A stretch of DNA of 64,000 nt. Origin: Silvanigrella aquatica. Its GTDB lineage: Bacteria; Bdellovibrionota_B; Oligoflexia; Silvanigrellales; Silvanigrellaceae. Location: positions 1,288,303 to 1,352,302 of the forward strand of contig NZ_CP017834.1 in the NCBI RefSeq assembly GCF_001907975.1, in the 5' to 3' direction. The notes beneath the pieces were generated by a model. It made no database searches, had not been told where the DNA came from, and was given only the letters and a program-made list of their open reading frames with translations. The position numbers and the translations under genes were made by a program. Shown one piece after another: positions 43,876 through 53,770 of the stretch; position 1 is the first letter of the stretch, and each line of letters starts with the position of its first letter.

Positions 43876-44041
43876 TCAATTCCTTTAAAGTAAAAAATTT
43901 TTAATGAAGCCTTGTTTAAAGTTTATTAGAATGCTCTAGTATTAATCAATTCATGGGGAGTGTTGCTTTTTTGGCTGAAATCCTGCACTTTTTTCTACTA
44001 TGCAAGATATTTCTATCTTGTCCATTTGGGAGAATATTTTT

Positions 44042-44764
44042 ATGAAAAATCAATTCATTGGCACATCTCTAGATGTAGATGACGGAAAGGTAACATTAAC
44101 AGACTATATGGGAAGCGATCTTTCTGTAGTCAATGCGGCACGAGTGAGTTTTGGTAAAACCAAAACCGAAATGGATGATAAAGACGTCAAATTAATTAAA
44201 TATTTAGCAGCTCATAAACATATGAGCCCTTTTCGTCACGTTGTTTTCACCTTTGCACTTGAAGGAGTTTCCGAAGTCGTCTGTCGCCAACTTTATAAAC
44301 ACCAAGTGGGATGTGCTTATACGAGCGGTGAATTTAAAGAAGCAGCTACTACTTGGAATGAAATTTCAGGACGTTATGTTGAGTTTGATCCTGAGTTCCA
44401 CTTCCCCTCTGAATTTCGTAAGCAACATAAAAGTAATAAACAAGCTTCCTTAGAAGGGGAGTGCGTGGAAAATAATGTAATGGCTCGTGCCATATATAAA
44501 GAAGCCATTGATCAAGGATTTTCGGCATATAAAAAATTACTTGAATTGGGAGTTTGCAAAGAACAAGCGCGTATGGTTATGCCCGTGAGTTTTAAAAATT
44601 CTCTTGTTTGGACTGCATCTTTAGAAGCTGTGGCTCATTTTATAAAATTACGTGATCACGAGGGTGCCCAATTAGAAATTCGTAATTTAGCGCGTGCTAT
44701 AAAGAAATTAATTGATCCCATTTGTCCTCACTCTCTTGATGCTCTTGTGAATTCTGAAAAGTAG
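44042..44764 (+). CDS. thyX: Flavin-dependent thymidylate synthase
   Basis: About 240 residues from the ATG at 44042, which has GGGAG upstream; the ATG at 44000 lacks one. VVNAARVSFGK, HMSPFRHVVFTFALEG, CRQLYKHQVGC, then WNEISGRYVEF and LVWTASLEAVAHFIKLRDH. In classical ThyX the RHRxxSxNExSxRY motif is contiguous; here KHQ replaces RHR and about 15 residues (AYTSGEFKEAAT) separate it from NEISGRY, a variant also known in phage and environmental ThyX. It makes dTMP using methylene-tetrahydrofolate and FADH2, replacing ThyA. No terminator seen downstream. Confidence 0.93.
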   Translation: MKNQFIGTSLDVDDGKVTLTDYMGSDLSVVNAARVSFGKTKTEMDDKDVKLIKYLAAHKHMSPFRHVVFTFALEGVSEVVCRQLYKHQVGCAYTSGEFKEAATTWNEISGRYVEFDPEFHFPSEFRKQHKSNKQASLEGECVENNVMARAIYKEAIDQGFSAYKKLLELGVCKEQARMVMPVSFKNSLVWTASLEAVAHFIKLRDHEGAQLEIRNLARAIKKLIDPICPHSLDALVNSEK

Positions 44765-44921
44765 AAAAATATTCCTACAGCCCTGAAAAACTTTACCGAT
44801 ATGCAAAAAGTACGCAGAGCAATTCGCTGGCGGTACATTTGTATTAGTTTAGGCCAAGGATGGCCGCACACTGTTTCCAAGTAGCTGTGGACAGTAGTGA
44901 GTTTCAAGGAGGAGACAAGCT

Positions 44922-45890
44922 ATGGGTTTGCGCATACAAACCAACATCCAATCCCTTAATGCCCAAAGAGCTTTGAGCATTACCACCAAACAAAATGATG
45001 AGTCCATTGAGAAGGTGAGCTCTGGTTATCGCATTAACAAGGCTTCTGATGACGCAGCGGGTCTTGCGATTAGCGAAAAATTAAAGGCTGACATCCGTGG
45101 TCTTAACATGGCGAAACGAAACGCAAGTGATGGTATTTCACTTCTTCAAACTGCCGAAGGTGGTATGAATGAAATTGGGAATATCTTAACTCGTTTACGT
45201 GAGCTTGCGGTTCAAGGTGCTTCCGATACCGTGGGTAACAAAGAACGCGGCTTTATTCATAAAGAATTTAACGCGTTAAAAGACGAAGTGGATCGTATTA
45301 CAAACTCAACTGAGTTTAACGGAACACTCCTCTTAACTGGTGGTCTTGAAGGCTTGCCAGAAGAAATGACTAAAAAATCAAATATTCCACCACTTGAAGT
45401 TCAAGTTGGTAAAAACTGGACTATGTCAACAGATTCACAAACAGATGCAGATAATGAAGATTTCAGTCGAAATCCAGTGAACATCATTCGTTTGAACTTT
45501 GACAAAATCAATACCAGTACAACTGGACTTGGACTTGGAAAAGCAAGTGATGAAACTAAAGAGTCAACAGGCGTGTTTATGGAAGAAGGTGAGCACAACG
45601 ATTCTAAAGAACGTGCTCAGCTTTCTATTAATAAACTTGATGATGCGATTTCTAAGGTTTCAGAATTCCGTGCAGACATGGGTGCGCAACAAAACCGTTT
45701 ATACTCTACAATTGCAAACCTTGCTGTTCAATCTGAAAACTACTCTGCTGCGAATAGCCGTATCCGCGATACAGACTTTGCAGAAGAAACAGCAAAACTC
45801 GCACAATCCAACATCCTCAAACAAGGTGGTGTTGCTGTTCTTACTCAAGCAAACCAAAGCCCTGGAGCGGCGTTACGTTTGTTAGGCTAA
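44922..45890 (+). CDS. fliC: Flagellin
   Basis: 322 residues. Conserved N-terminal D0/D1 (GLRIQTNIQSLNAQRAL, VSSGYRINKASDDAAGLAIS, MNEIGNILTRLRELAVQGAS) and C-terminal D1/D0 (NYSAANSRIRDTDFAEETAK, NILKQGGVAVLTQANQS). The variable central region is small (about 100 residues), so the filament would have little surface domain. GGAGGAGAC precedes the ATG by 8 bases. Exported by the flagellar type III system. Single gene with a strong terminator. Confidence 0.97.
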   Translation: MGLRIQTNIQSLNAQRALSITTKQNDESIEKVSSGYRINKASDDAAGLAISEKLKADIRGLNMAKRNASDGISLLQTAEGGMNEIGNILTRLRELAVQGASDTVGNKERGFIHKEFNALKDEVDRITNSTEFNGTLLLTGGLEGLPEEMTKKSNIPPLEVQVGKNWTMSTDSQTDADNEDFSRNPVNIIRLNFDKINTSTTGLGLGKASDETKESTGVFMEEGEHNDSKERAQLSINKLDDAISKVSEFRADMGAQQNRLYSTIANLAVQSENYSAANSRIRDTDFAEETAKLAQSNILKQGGVAVLTQANQSPGAALRLLG

Positions 45891-45924
45891 TTTATATTAA
45901 GATTAATTATCTTAATATTTATTT

Positions 45925-45955
45925 AATCCCTTCCTTTTTGGAAGGGATTTTTTTT
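45925..45955 (+). terminator. Intrinsic terminator of flagellin gene
   Basis: AATCCCTTCC (45925-45934), loop TTTTT, GGAAGGGATT (45940-45949), then a run of T up to 45955: a 10-bp GC-containing stem with U-tail, 35 bases after the flagellin stop. It also overlaps the end of the convergent gene at 45954. Confidence 0.85.
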
Positions 45956-46688
45956 ATAACTTAAATATTTCAACAGAGTTTTTATTCTGAATATCAATAT
46001 GAATATCAACAGCAAGTTGGTTGCTTTCTGTAACAAAATAGGAAATAGGATCAGCAATGACAAAAGAATCATTTATATTATAAATAATGACTTCTTCATC
46101 GAAAACATGGGGTGAAAAAATAGGAAAAATATTAATTAAGCGGTGTTTTGTTTTTAATTTTTCTGATGGAAAATAAGATATTTTATCTTCAAGATATCCT
46201 TTGCTTGCTAAGGTTTGAATTTTTTGTGGTTTTGCCATAATAGCAACATCGTCAGTGTCCATAGAAAGTTCATGAATAATTTTAATAAAATCATTTGCAT
46301 TTGGAAATTTCTTGGCACTGATTTTTTTTGTAACTTTAGCAATTTCAAAACAAGCTAAACCGACGCTATCCGTGGTTAAAGATAATATAAGATCTTTTTT
46401 ATCCATAAGCAATTTGTCATCGAGGGGATTGTTTTCCTCCCCCGTTAAAAGAATGTAGGTTCTTTTAGCGGCAAATTTTTTCAGTTCAATTAAGTTTATG
46501 CTATTTGCTGATTGGGATGCCGATTTATTTGCAGTTAATGAAATGGGATGCATACTTTTTGAATCGGCATGAAAATATTGTTCCATACCTATAGAAGCTA
46601 CGGTGCGGATAGGGCTTTTTTGCATAAAAACTTTACTGAGTTTTGAAGGCGCAGTTAAATTAAGAGTCATTTCTTGATCCTTTGCCAA
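45954..46688 (-). CDS. Hypothetical protein downstream of the Omp85-like gene
   Basis: 244 residues, no signal peptide or membrane segment, no domain I can name. The C-terminus is beta-rich (DSFVIADPISYFVTESNQLA, VDIHIDIQNKNSVEIFKL) and the middle has KIIHELSMDTDDVAIMAKPQ, reminiscent in outline of a capsid-like or shell-type fold, but this is not enough for a call. It starts 45 bases after the Omp85 gene and may be in one operon with it and tetR. Confidence 0.5.
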   Translation of the reverse strand: MAKDQEMTLNLTAPSKLSKVFMQKSPIRTVASIGMEQYFHADSKSMHPISLTANKSASQSANSINLIELKKFAAKRTYILLTGEENNPLDDKLLMDKKDLILSLTTDSVGLACFEIAKVTKKISAKKFPNANDFIKIIHELSMDTDDVAIMAKPQKIQTLASKGYLEDKISYFPSEKLKTKHRLINIFPIFSPHVFDEEVIIYNINDSFVIADPISYFVTESNQLAVDIHIDIQNKNSVEIFKL

Positions 46689-46733
46689 TCAACATCATTT
46701 TATTTGTGTTTCTGTTTTATATTAATATGGATT

Positions 46734-48170
46734 TTAAAAAAATTGAAGTAAGCCGAAATTGAAGCCAAAAGTATGAATAGGATTTAAGGTGTAGGCGTAA
46801 TCGAAGCGGATAGCAACACGATTGATTTTTAAAGGTAAAATACGGACACCCGTTCCAATGCTCACACCTGTATAGTGAGAAAAAATATCGGGAATGGTAT
46901 TTGCGGCATAACCGGCATCGGTAAAGAGAGCGTGCTGGATGGCAAGGTTTTCACTGACGTAACTCGGAATACGCAGTTCCATGTTACTAAACCAGGCAAT
47001 TTTACCATAATATTCGCTATCAAAGAATCCTCTGATTTTATCAAGCCCTCCGACAAAATATTGTTGAGAAACCACATCACTTGTTGTCATGCTTAAGTTT
47101 GCTCTAACTGCTAAATAAGATTGCTTAGGAAGGGGTATTGTAACAAGTCCTAAGTTAATATCAGAGTTATAGTACTGAACAGTGCTATTTAATGATGTAT
47201 AATTATCATTTTGATTGTCATAAACTTCTCCCGTGGTGTCTAAAATAGAGAGAAAATGAACGCCATCTACTTTCATGCCGTCATAATCAATTTTTCCTAA
47301 AGTCAATCTTCCTTCAAAAGCTAAGTTTGCCGTAGAGGGTGGCAATTGATAATTATAAAATTTGTTTGCACCGACATCCGAAGGTAAAATACCATTTTCA
47401 GTAATATTATTATTAAAATAAAGAAAACCAAATCCCAGAAAAAAGGAAGGATTGATTTTTACGTCTGTAAATGTAGTCCACATATCTCTTTGATTTGAAA
47501 AGGCTCCAGCGACAACACGATTTTTATCATAAGTTCGATAAATATTATGTTCACGCCAAATATAATTCACTAAATTAAATCGGCTTCCTAATACGCTTGG
47601 ATTTCTAAAATAAAGATAAGTAGAACAATTTTCATTTTTACAACCATATGTAAAGTTAACAGTATAAAGTCTGCCAATGAAATTTGTGTCATACAATCCA
47701 ATGACAAAATAGGAAATACCACCTCCGGATCCAAAAAGAAAATAGGGTAACAGAGTCCATTTTTCATCAACATTGACAATAATATCTAATTTTTTATTAT
47801 CTTCAGGATTTTCTATTATTTGAATATTAATATCGATAAATACCTGTAAGTTTTTTAAATTTTGCATAGAGCTATGTAAGTTAGATTTTTTAAATTTTTC
47901 CCCAGCTATGAGATCCATGTTTTCTTCAATGACATCGTCACTGGTTCTGATATTTCCGACATATTTTATAGAAGATATTATTCTGTTTTCAGCGTTTTTG
48001 GGAAGAATATACTTTATAGATTTAGTTTCTTTTGGAATTTCCTCTTCTCTAGGGATTTCTAAATTGAACAAATTTGTATTCTGTGCATAAGAAAATTGTG
48101 AAATAAAAATAGATACAAAAAAAATAAAAAAAAGAAGATATTTTTTATAGTTTTGATCATTCTTTTTCAC
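46734..48170 (-). CDS. Omp85-superfamily outer-membrane barrel (single-POTRA, BamA/TamA-like)
   Basis: 478 residues. Signal peptide (about 1-29, cleaved after SYAQ), one POTRA-like domain around residues 60-140 (ENRIISSIKYVGNIRTSDDV, LDIIVNVDEKWTLLPY), then a 16-strand-type barrel with the Omp85 hallmark VGGLDKIRGFF and the late GTGVRILPLKINRVAIRFDY strand. E. coli BamA has five POTRAs and about 800 residues, so this is a small paralogue, not the essential BamA. Such proteins insert or translocate proteins or lipids across the outer membrane. It is cotranscribed with a TetR regulator 19 bases upstream. Confidence 0.85.
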   Translation of the reverse strand: MKKNDQNYKKYLLFFIFFVSIFISQFSYAQNTNLFNLEIPREEEIPKETKSIKYILPKNAENRIISSIKYVGNIRTSDDVIEENMDLIAGEKFKKSNLHSSMQNLKNLQVFIDINIQIIENPEDNKKLDIIVNVDEKWTLLPYFLFGSGGGISYFVIGLYDTNFIGRLYTVNFTYGCKNENCSTYLYFRNPSVLGSRFNLVNYIWREHNIYRTYDKNRVVAGAFSNQRDMWTTFTDVKINPSFFLGFGFLYFNNNITENGILPSDVGANKFYNYQLPPSTANLAFEGRLTLGKIDYDGMKVDGVHFLSILDTTGEVYDNQNDNYTSLNSTVQYYNSDINLGLVTIPLPKQSYLAVRANLSMTTSDVVSQQYFVGGLDKIRGFFDSEYYGKIAWFSNMELRIPSYVSENLAIQHALFTDAGYAANTIPDIFSHYTGVSIGTGVRILPLKINRVAIRFDYAYTLNPIHTFGFNFGLLQFF

Positions 48171-48189
48171 AGATATTTATTTTCCTGAA

Positions 48190-48786
48190 TTAGTTTTTAA
48201 TAATTAAAAATTTTAAAATAGCTTCCTCACAATTTTGAACAATTTCGTCATAGCTATAAACACCTTCATCAAAAAGCCATTGTAATGCAATGCCATCGAT
48301 CATAGCAATGATCATGCTGGCAAATTGTTGAGAATCTCCTTTTCGGAAAACACCTTGAGTGATGCCTTGCTGAATTATCACAGCAATAGAATTACGAAAT
48401 TTAGCATAATGACTTGCCACTTCTTGTCTTACTTTTTCTTTTTGATCGATTTGAGTCCAGAAATCCATGTTAATTCTGTAATACTCTCTTTTATTTTGAA
48501 CGATACTTGAACACATCCAGATTACGTTTGTCAGTCTTGCTACGGGGTCGGGATTTAAATCACCTGAGTGAAGAAGATTTTCAATATCAGCACTGACATG
48601 ATCAAGAACAGTCATCATGAGATCTTCTTTATTTAAAAAATAATAGTGAATAATTCCTTTGGAAACATCAGCGACCCTTGCGACATCTTGCATTGAAAAA
48701 TTGCTATAGCCATAACGGGTTATACACTCGATAGTTGCATTAATGATTTGAGTTTTTCTTTCAGAAGCGAGGTCGGAACGGCTCAT
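48190..48786 (-). CDS. TetR/AcrR family transcriptional regulator
   Basis: 198 residues. HTH of TetR type: ATIECITRYGYSNFSMQDVA, RVADVSKGIIHYYFLNKEDL. Ligand-binding C-terminal domain (about 60-198) is helical. It resembles BetI-like repressors. It is divergent from the 487-residue MshEN-like gene at 48934, with a 147-base gap, and upstream of the Omp85 gene, so it probably represses its own operon and perhaps the divergent one. Confidence 0.9.
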   Translation of the reverse strand: MSRSDLASERKTQIINATIECITRYGYSNFSMQDVARVADVSKGIIHYYFLNKEDLMMTVLDHVSADIENLLHSGDLNPDPVARLTNVIWMCSSIVQNKREYYRINMDFWTQIDQKEKVRQEVASHYAKFRNSIAVIIQQGITQGVFRKGDSQQFASMIIAMIDGIALQWLFDEGVYSYDEIVQNCEEAILKFLIIKN

Positions 48787-48933
48787 AATTTTTATTCCTG
48801 TATAATATCGTCAAATTCATATCTGGGAAGGAACGGATAGTCTTCCAAGAACTAAAATAGCTTAAGATCAAAGTACCATGAGTCAAGGCAAACATTCACA
48901 AACAAAGGAAATTTAAGGCCTAAGGAAAGACAT

Positions 48934-50397
48934 ATGTACGATTTGCTTCAGGTCATGCAGCAAGACGGGTACCTGTCTTCTGGCGAACTCATTGCCTTAA
49001 GAAAGACCTGCAAAGAACTGGGTGAAAACCCTGTTCGTGTGTTGCGTTCCTTGAATATCGCTTCACCAGAGCAAATACAAGAATACTTACAAAGGTATTT
49101 TAGAGTAAACGCTTTAGGCGATCAGGCTATTAAGTTGCTTGATGAAGGATATCAAACATATATACCCATTGATTTAGCAATTCATTACAGTTGTTTTGGA
49201 TTAGGAGAAGAGCATTCTGCGTTGTATGTCGCTATGGAGGATCCCTCTGATAGAGGAACAGTGCAGCAGCTTCGCTTTTTTTTAAACAAAAGAATTATTG
49301 CCATTGCTGCTAATGTTTATCAATTGGCAGAAGGATTGTCTAAAATATATCGTGTCAGTATTCCCAATTTACGTTTAACCACTGTAATTGAACGTTCACG
49401 GGGTGTTGTGGGAGGGATTCGATACGAAGTTCCCCCTCCTGTAAAAGCGCACACTTTAAATAATTCAAATGCAGGTGCTAGTTTATCTGCTGATAACATT
49501 TCCGATGTCGATGCTTTTGTCGCAACGACTCCCGAAAGCAAATTGGGTAAAAAAACTCGAAAAACTGAAAAAGTAAAAGAGGTTCTCCCCGATTTAGAAC
49601 CTTCAGCAGAAATAACGAAGCCTGATTTTTCAGCAATACCGAATGCTCCTGCAGTTGGATTTATCGATGGCAGCAGTGGCGAAGTAGAGCAGGGAACTCT
49701 GGAAGCGCAACCACCACAATCTCCTCCCTCAGAAGAAGGGATTGCAGCTGCTGAAACTCCTGTTGCGGAAGAAAGTGCGTCTGATGATAATCTTATTTCC
49801 GAAGAGGAGCCCTCTGTGAGTGAGGATCCTCCTGTAGAAGCTGCTCAAGCACAAGAAGATGTTCTTATTTCTGAAGAAGAACCTGTTGTTGGAGAAGTGG
49901 CAGCAACATCTCCTGAGGAGGCTCCTCAGGAACCTTCTGCGGAAGAAGGTCTAATAGAAGAAGAGGTCTCGGTTGAAAGTGGAGCAGGAGAAGAGCAAAT
50001 CACAAATGAGGGACATATTGCAGAAGAAAGCAATGAAGGAGAAATTTTAGAATCTCAAGAAATTGATTCGCAAATGTCTTTAGAAGAAAATAATAATTCT
50101 TCTGATTATCAAAAAGAAATGGGTGAAAATGAAATTGCTCAATTATCGGCTTTAGCAAGTTCTGCGTTGGTAAAGGTTTCTATGATGCAAGAAAAAAATC
50201 AAGCGCTTGAATTGGTTAATTCCTTATTAGGGCCTTTTCAATATTCAGTTACTTTAGCGGATGATAATTCTTATCAAATTCAGGGAGAGAATTTTTCGGC
50301 GAAAGGTGACTTGACAACTCAATTTAAAGGAAATGAAAATCCTGTTTTTACAGCGATTGATCCTGTTTTAAAAAGAATATTAAAAATGAGTGTTTAA
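48934..50397 (+). CDS. MshEN / type II secretion E N-domain-like protein with long acidic linker
   Basis: 487 residues. Residues about 1-150 resemble the MshEN/GspE N-terminal domain: LLQVMQQDGYLSSGELIALR, VRVLRSLNIASPEQIQEYLQ, ALYVAMEDPSDRGTVQQLRF, and AANVYQLAEGLSKIY. Some members of that domain family bind cyclic di-GMP; the classical motif is not exact here. Residues about 180-390 are an acidic, Pro/Glu-rich, unstructured linker with repeats such as LISEEEPSVSEDPP and LISEEEPVVGEVA. The last about 90 residues form a small folded-looking domain. No ATPase domain follows, so it is not a secretion ATPase. It is first in a group with a chemoreceptor and a flagellin paralogue. AAGGAAAG precedes the ATG. 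Confidence 0.6.
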   Translation: MYDLLQVMQQDGYLSSGELIALRKTCKELGENPVRVLRSLNIASPEQIQEYLQRYFRVNALGDQAIKLLDEGYQTYIPIDLAIHYSCFGLGEEHSALYVAMEDPSDRGTVQQLRFFLNKRIIAIAANVYQLAEGLSKIYRVSIPNLRLTTVIERSRGVVGGIRYEVPPPVKAHTLNNSNAGASLSADNISDVDAFVATTPESKLGKKTRKTEKVKEVLPDLEPSAEITKPDFSAIPNAPAVGFIDGSSGEVEQGTLEAQPPQSPPSEEGIAAAETPVAEESASDDNLISEEEPSVSEDPPVEAAQAQEDVLISEEEPVVGEVAATSPEEAPQEPSAEEGLIEEEVSVESGAGEEQITNEGHIAEESNEGEILESQEIDSQMSLEENNNSSDYQKEMGENEIAQLSALASSALVKVSMMQEKNQALELVNSLLGPFQYSVTLADDNSYQIQGENFSAKGDLTTQFKGNENPVFTAIDPVLKRILKMSV

Positions 50398-50425
50398 ATA
50401 AGTTATATTTTATTTGAGGTGCTTT

Positions 50426-52060
50426 GTGGAAAATGATTCAAATAATTCTTATTCATCATTGTCAGCATCGGATTGTATTGCTTCTATGCTGAATTCTCAA
50501 AGACAATTGATGATTTCTATAAGAAGATTAAATGAGCTTGTTGCTTTTTCACAAAGTACGGATGTTGAAGCCGATAGGCAGTTTTTATTATCATTGCAAG
50601 GTCAATTTAGAAAAATAAGCGACAATATAGCGAGTGCAACAGATAATTTAGGAAATCTTCTCGAGTTTAGAAAAACAAAAGACCGAGAAATACAAAGAGC
50701 ATCTTTCAATTTAGATAGCACAAGACAAGCTATTGGAGAAAGTATTGTTACTTTAAATGTTACTTCAGATTATATCCGAGATAGCATTATGATGAGCAGA
50801 CATTCTTTAGCTGAAACAAGAAAAACTGCGGATAGAAGTCGTGCTTGGGGAAGATTAGGTTCCGATCTTTTACATGATTTTAACACTTTTCAAGATCAAA
50901 CAGAACAATTAACGGAAGTGATTAAAAGTTGGGACGAATTGATGAGTAAAACCCAAGTTTTACAAAATGAGGTGTTTCAGCACTCGCAAAATACCCGTGA
51001 AGCTATTCAAGGTGTGACTTCAGCCATGATCGGTGGCCGCGATAGGATGAATGCGGTTCAAGAAAAAATTTCTATATTAGCAAATCGAGTCTCTGACATT
51101 GGAAATATTATTGAAGTGATTGATGATATTTCCGAACAAACAAACTTGCTCGCTTTAAATGCAAGTATTGAAGCTGCAAGAGCGGGTGATCAAGGCAAAG
51201 GATTTGCTGTTGTGGCCGATGATATTCGTAAACTAGCAGAAAGATCTTCAACAGCAACAAGAGATATTTATGACAGAATTGAAGCCATTCAAGAAGAAAC
51301 TTCGGGAGCTATGGGAGCTATTCGAGAAGGTCATGACGTTATTGAAGGCGGTGTTAAAAAAGCAAATACAGCCGATGGTTTACTTAAGGAATTAAGAGAA
51401 AAAATTGGGCAACTGTCAAGACAAGCTATTGGTCTTGATGATCAATTAGGAACAGCAAAAAATTTATCTGAAGGTAACAAATCCCGCTCACGAGATATGT
51501 TCCGTACCATACGAAAAATAACCGAAACAGGAACATTTGCTCGCGATCTTGTAAATCAAGTAGAAACAAGTTTGACAAGTATTGTGGCAGCAGGAACAAG
51601 TAGTTTGGCTGCTATTCAATTAGAAATAAAGAAATTACTAGAAATTATAAATAATCTTGAGCAAGCACAAAGTGTAGCGAGACAGGTTCATGATTGGGTT
51701 CACCATGTGGCTGTTGCTTTAGGTGAGGCCAAATCCGATTCTGAAGTCGCGGCAAATCACTGTGCCAGTGGGCTGCATCAAGTGGAACTTTCTTTTAAGC
51801 ACTTGGATACAGATCGTTCAGCATTGGAATCTTTGCAGCAGGTTGGAAGAGATATTTCAAGTTGTGTAGATAAAGTTGTTTTAGCCAGTGAATATTTAAA
51901 AAATCTTTTAACAGCGGGCGTTACTTTACAAATAGGTTCTCCAGGGCAGGTGCTTGTCCTTAAAGAAGATGGAAAATTTTCAATGACAGATAGTTCTGTG
52001 CCTAATACTATTCCCGACGATAATTCTGGTGAAAACAAAGGAGCTAAGGAAACAGCTTAA
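50426..52060 (+). CDS. Soluble methyl-accepting chemotaxis protein-like receptor
   Basis: 544 residues from the GTG at 50426, which has GAGGTG just upstream; the TTG at 50414 would put the start before that site. No membrane segment. A long coiled-coil (about 50-230) leads into the signalling hairpin [20 protein letters not shown] (about 230-260) with [20 protein letters not shown]; then a continued helix. The C-terminal about 100 residues lack a CheR-binding pentapeptide. Cytosolic MCPs modulate CheA activity. Neighbours: the MshEN-like gene 16 to 28 bases upstream and a divergent flagellin overlapping its stop (TAATG at 52058). Confidence 0.85.
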   Translation: MENDSNNSYSSLSASDCIASMLNSQRQLMISIRRLNELVAFSQSTDVEADRQFLLSLQGQFRKISDNIASATDNLGNLLEFRKTKDREIQRASFNLDSTRQAIGESIVTLNVTSDYIRDSIMMSRHSLAETRKTADRSRAWGRLGSDLLHDFNTFQDQTEQLTEVIKSWDELMSKTQVLQNEVFQHSQNTREAIQGVTSAMIGGRDRMNAVQEKISILANRVSDIGNIIEVIDDISEQTNLLALNASIEAARAGDQGKGFAVVADDIRKLAERSSTATRDIYDRIEAIQEETSGAMGAIREGHDVIEGGVKKANTADGLLKELREKIGQLSRQAIGLDDQLGTAKNLSEGNKSRSRDMFRTIRKITETGTFARDLVNQVETSLTSIVAAGTSSLAAIQLEIKKLLEIINNLEQAQSVARQVHDWVHHVAVALGEAKSDSEVAANHCASGLHQVELSFKHLDTDRSALESLQQVGRDISSCVDKVVLASEYLKNLLTAGVTLQIGSPGQVLVLKEDGKFSMTDSSVPNTIPDDNSGENKGAKETA

Positions 52061-52977
52061 TGGGTATTCGAATTATTGGCAGTGGAAATTTAGAAAATAA
52101 TATTGCCAAAGCACAAAAAGAATATGACAATAGTCTTGAGAAATTATCCTCAGGAGTTCGTTTTACAAAAAGCGAACCTCTTCCTGTGGAGCGTGCTCGT
52201 TCCGAAGCATTAACTTCAAAAATGCGCGAATTAAATGTCTATAAACAAAATATAAATGAAGGATTAAATGTTACGCAAAATGCCGAAGCTTCTCTGAACG
52301 AAGCCTCCAATGCTGTTATTCGTATGAAAGAACTTGTTGCGCAAGCAGCAAATTCAAGCTTATCAGATAAGGAAAGATCCTTTTTATTTGTTGAATACCA
52401 GGCAAACTATGAAGATCTCGTTAAGACAACGGGATTTGAGGAAAAAAAAGAATACCAAGGTATTGGTCGTGGTGCAGGAAAATCTACAGAACCTGTTAAA
52501 GTGCGCGTTGGCCCTACGCCACCTGGTGGCGACCCCGATGCTAACGTTGTAAAAATTGATAACTTTAGAGAGCTCAAAAAAACGCCCGTGGAATTAGGTG
52601 TACAATCTGCAAAAGAACTTGCTAATTCTGAAGATGGTGTTTCTATTGATGACGTGATCGATCATTTTGGTGCGAGTTCCATAAGTGAGTTAGGGAAAAC
52701 ATTTGATAATGCACATTTAGAAATATCAAGCTCTCGTGCTATTATTGGTGCCGCTACAACTCGTTTAAATTCAGCTTTAAATTCTATTAATGTTGCTTAT
52801 GAAAATACGGCAGCAGCCAATTCAAGAATTAAAGACGTGGATTATGCAACGGAAATTACAAATTTAACAAAGGCCAATATTTTAGTACAGGCAAGCTCAA
52901 GTTTGCTTGCGCAAAGAAATAATATGACTTCACAAAATATTTTAACTCTTGTAAAACCACCAGATAAAAATTCATAG
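52060..52977 (+). CDS. Divergent flagellin-like protein
   Basis: 305 residues. N-terminus: NLENNIAKAQKEYDNSLEKL, SSGVRF, NEGLNVTQNAEASLNEASNA, VIRMKELVAQAANSSLSDKE; C-terminus: ENTAAANSRIKDVDYATEIT, NLTKANILVQASSSLLAQRN. These are flagellin D0/D1 parts. The strictly conserved DDAAG block is replaced by SEPLPVERARSEAL, so the protein has departed from normal flagellin, and the middle (about 140-215) is Gly/Pro/Asp-rich. It could be a minor filament subunit, a junction protein or a non-filament relative. ATG overlaps the chemoreceptor stop, which ties its translation to it. Confidence 0.75.
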   Translation: MGIRIIGSGNLENNIAKAQKEYDNSLEKLSSGVRFTKSEPLPVERARSEALTSKMRELNVYKQNINEGLNVTQNAEASLNEASNAVIRMKELVAQAANSSLSDKERSFLFVEYQANYEDLVKTTGFEEKKEYQGIGRGAGKSTEPVKVRVGPTPPGGDPDANVVKIDNFRELKKTPVELGVQSAKELANSEDGVSIDDVIDHFGASSISELGKTFDNAHLEISSSRAIIGAATTRLNSALNSINVAYENTAAANSRIKDVDYATEITNLTKANILVQASSSLLAQRNNMTSQNILTLVKPPDKNS

Positions 52978-53003
52978 TTTAATTTTATTATTTAATTTGA
53001 AAA

Positions 53004-53543
53004 CTATTGAATATTAACAAGATTTCTATCAAAAAATGAAGTTTCATTATCTTCGGGTATAATTTGAACTACGGGGAAATAATGCATAGGAACTTTCTGC
53101 ATAGTATAGGAACTTTGAATTTTTGAAAAAACCTTTACAGCAGTTCTAGCTAATATATAATATCCTTCTGGTGAATAAGCTAAATCGTCAGAATTTAATT
53201 TTTTAATTTGAAATTTACCTACTTTTTTTCCTAAATAATACATTTCTAAAATTGTGATTCCAAAATTGTTGGTATATATTTCTAAATTTAAATAAGTATT
53301 AGTTTCTCTATTCAGTATTTTTTTATTTTTAGAATTCAAGCAGAGTTGTAACCAATATCCTTGAATAAATATAGTAACTGTTGTGTTTGGAGAATAAAGT
53401 TTCGTAAATTCATTTTTAGAAAGTTTTGCTAAAAGATGACTAAATTTTCCTGTTTTATCAAATGCGGATTCTACTTTTGTTCCTTGAAATAGTTCTGATG
53501 CAATTTCTGAAGGACTTTTATTAGAACAAGAATTCGTTTTCAT
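53004..53543 (-). CDS. Hypothetical protein
   Basis: 179 residues, no signal peptide, no recognised family. Beta-rich middle (TVTIFIQGYWLQLCLNSKNK, YLNLEIYTNNFGITILEMYY), suggestive of a small beta-sheet domain. It is alone on the minus strand between the flagellin paralogue and the aminotransferase. Function unknown. Confidence 0.5.
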   Translation of the reverse strand: MKTNSCSNKSPSEIASELFQGTKVESAFDKTGKFSHLLAKLSKNEFTKLYSPNTTVTIFIQGYWLQLCLNSKNKKILNRETNTYLNLEIYTNNFGITILEMYYLGKKVGKFQIKKLNSDDLAYSPEGYYILARTAVKVFSKIQSSYTMQKVPMHYFPVVQIIPEDNETSFFDRNLVNIQ

Positions 53544-53770
53544 TATATTATTCCTTATTCATATGTCGTATTCTTTGAGCTTGAGATCATTTGTTGAGTT
53601 ATTGATTTTTGGTACATATTTTTTAGTTAATAGGGTATTAAGCCTTATAACTTTCTGCTATAAAAGATTCATAACTGATATTTTTGAAAAAGGTATGTCG
53701 GAGATTTGACTGGTTTGAATTTGGACAACTTTTCTTCTTCATTATGAAGTCATTGAATAAGTTATTCAAC

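Noticed and set aside
44795-44843. Possible sigma-28 (ACCGATAT at 44795) or sigma-54-like (TGGCGG at 44828) promoter for flagellin
   Set aside because: Each matches its consensus only partly (6 of 8; GT in place of GC at -12), and they conflict; left without a call.
46875-47096. Short frames on both strands in the Omp85 gene
   Set aside because: Shadows of the barrel gene; no independent support.
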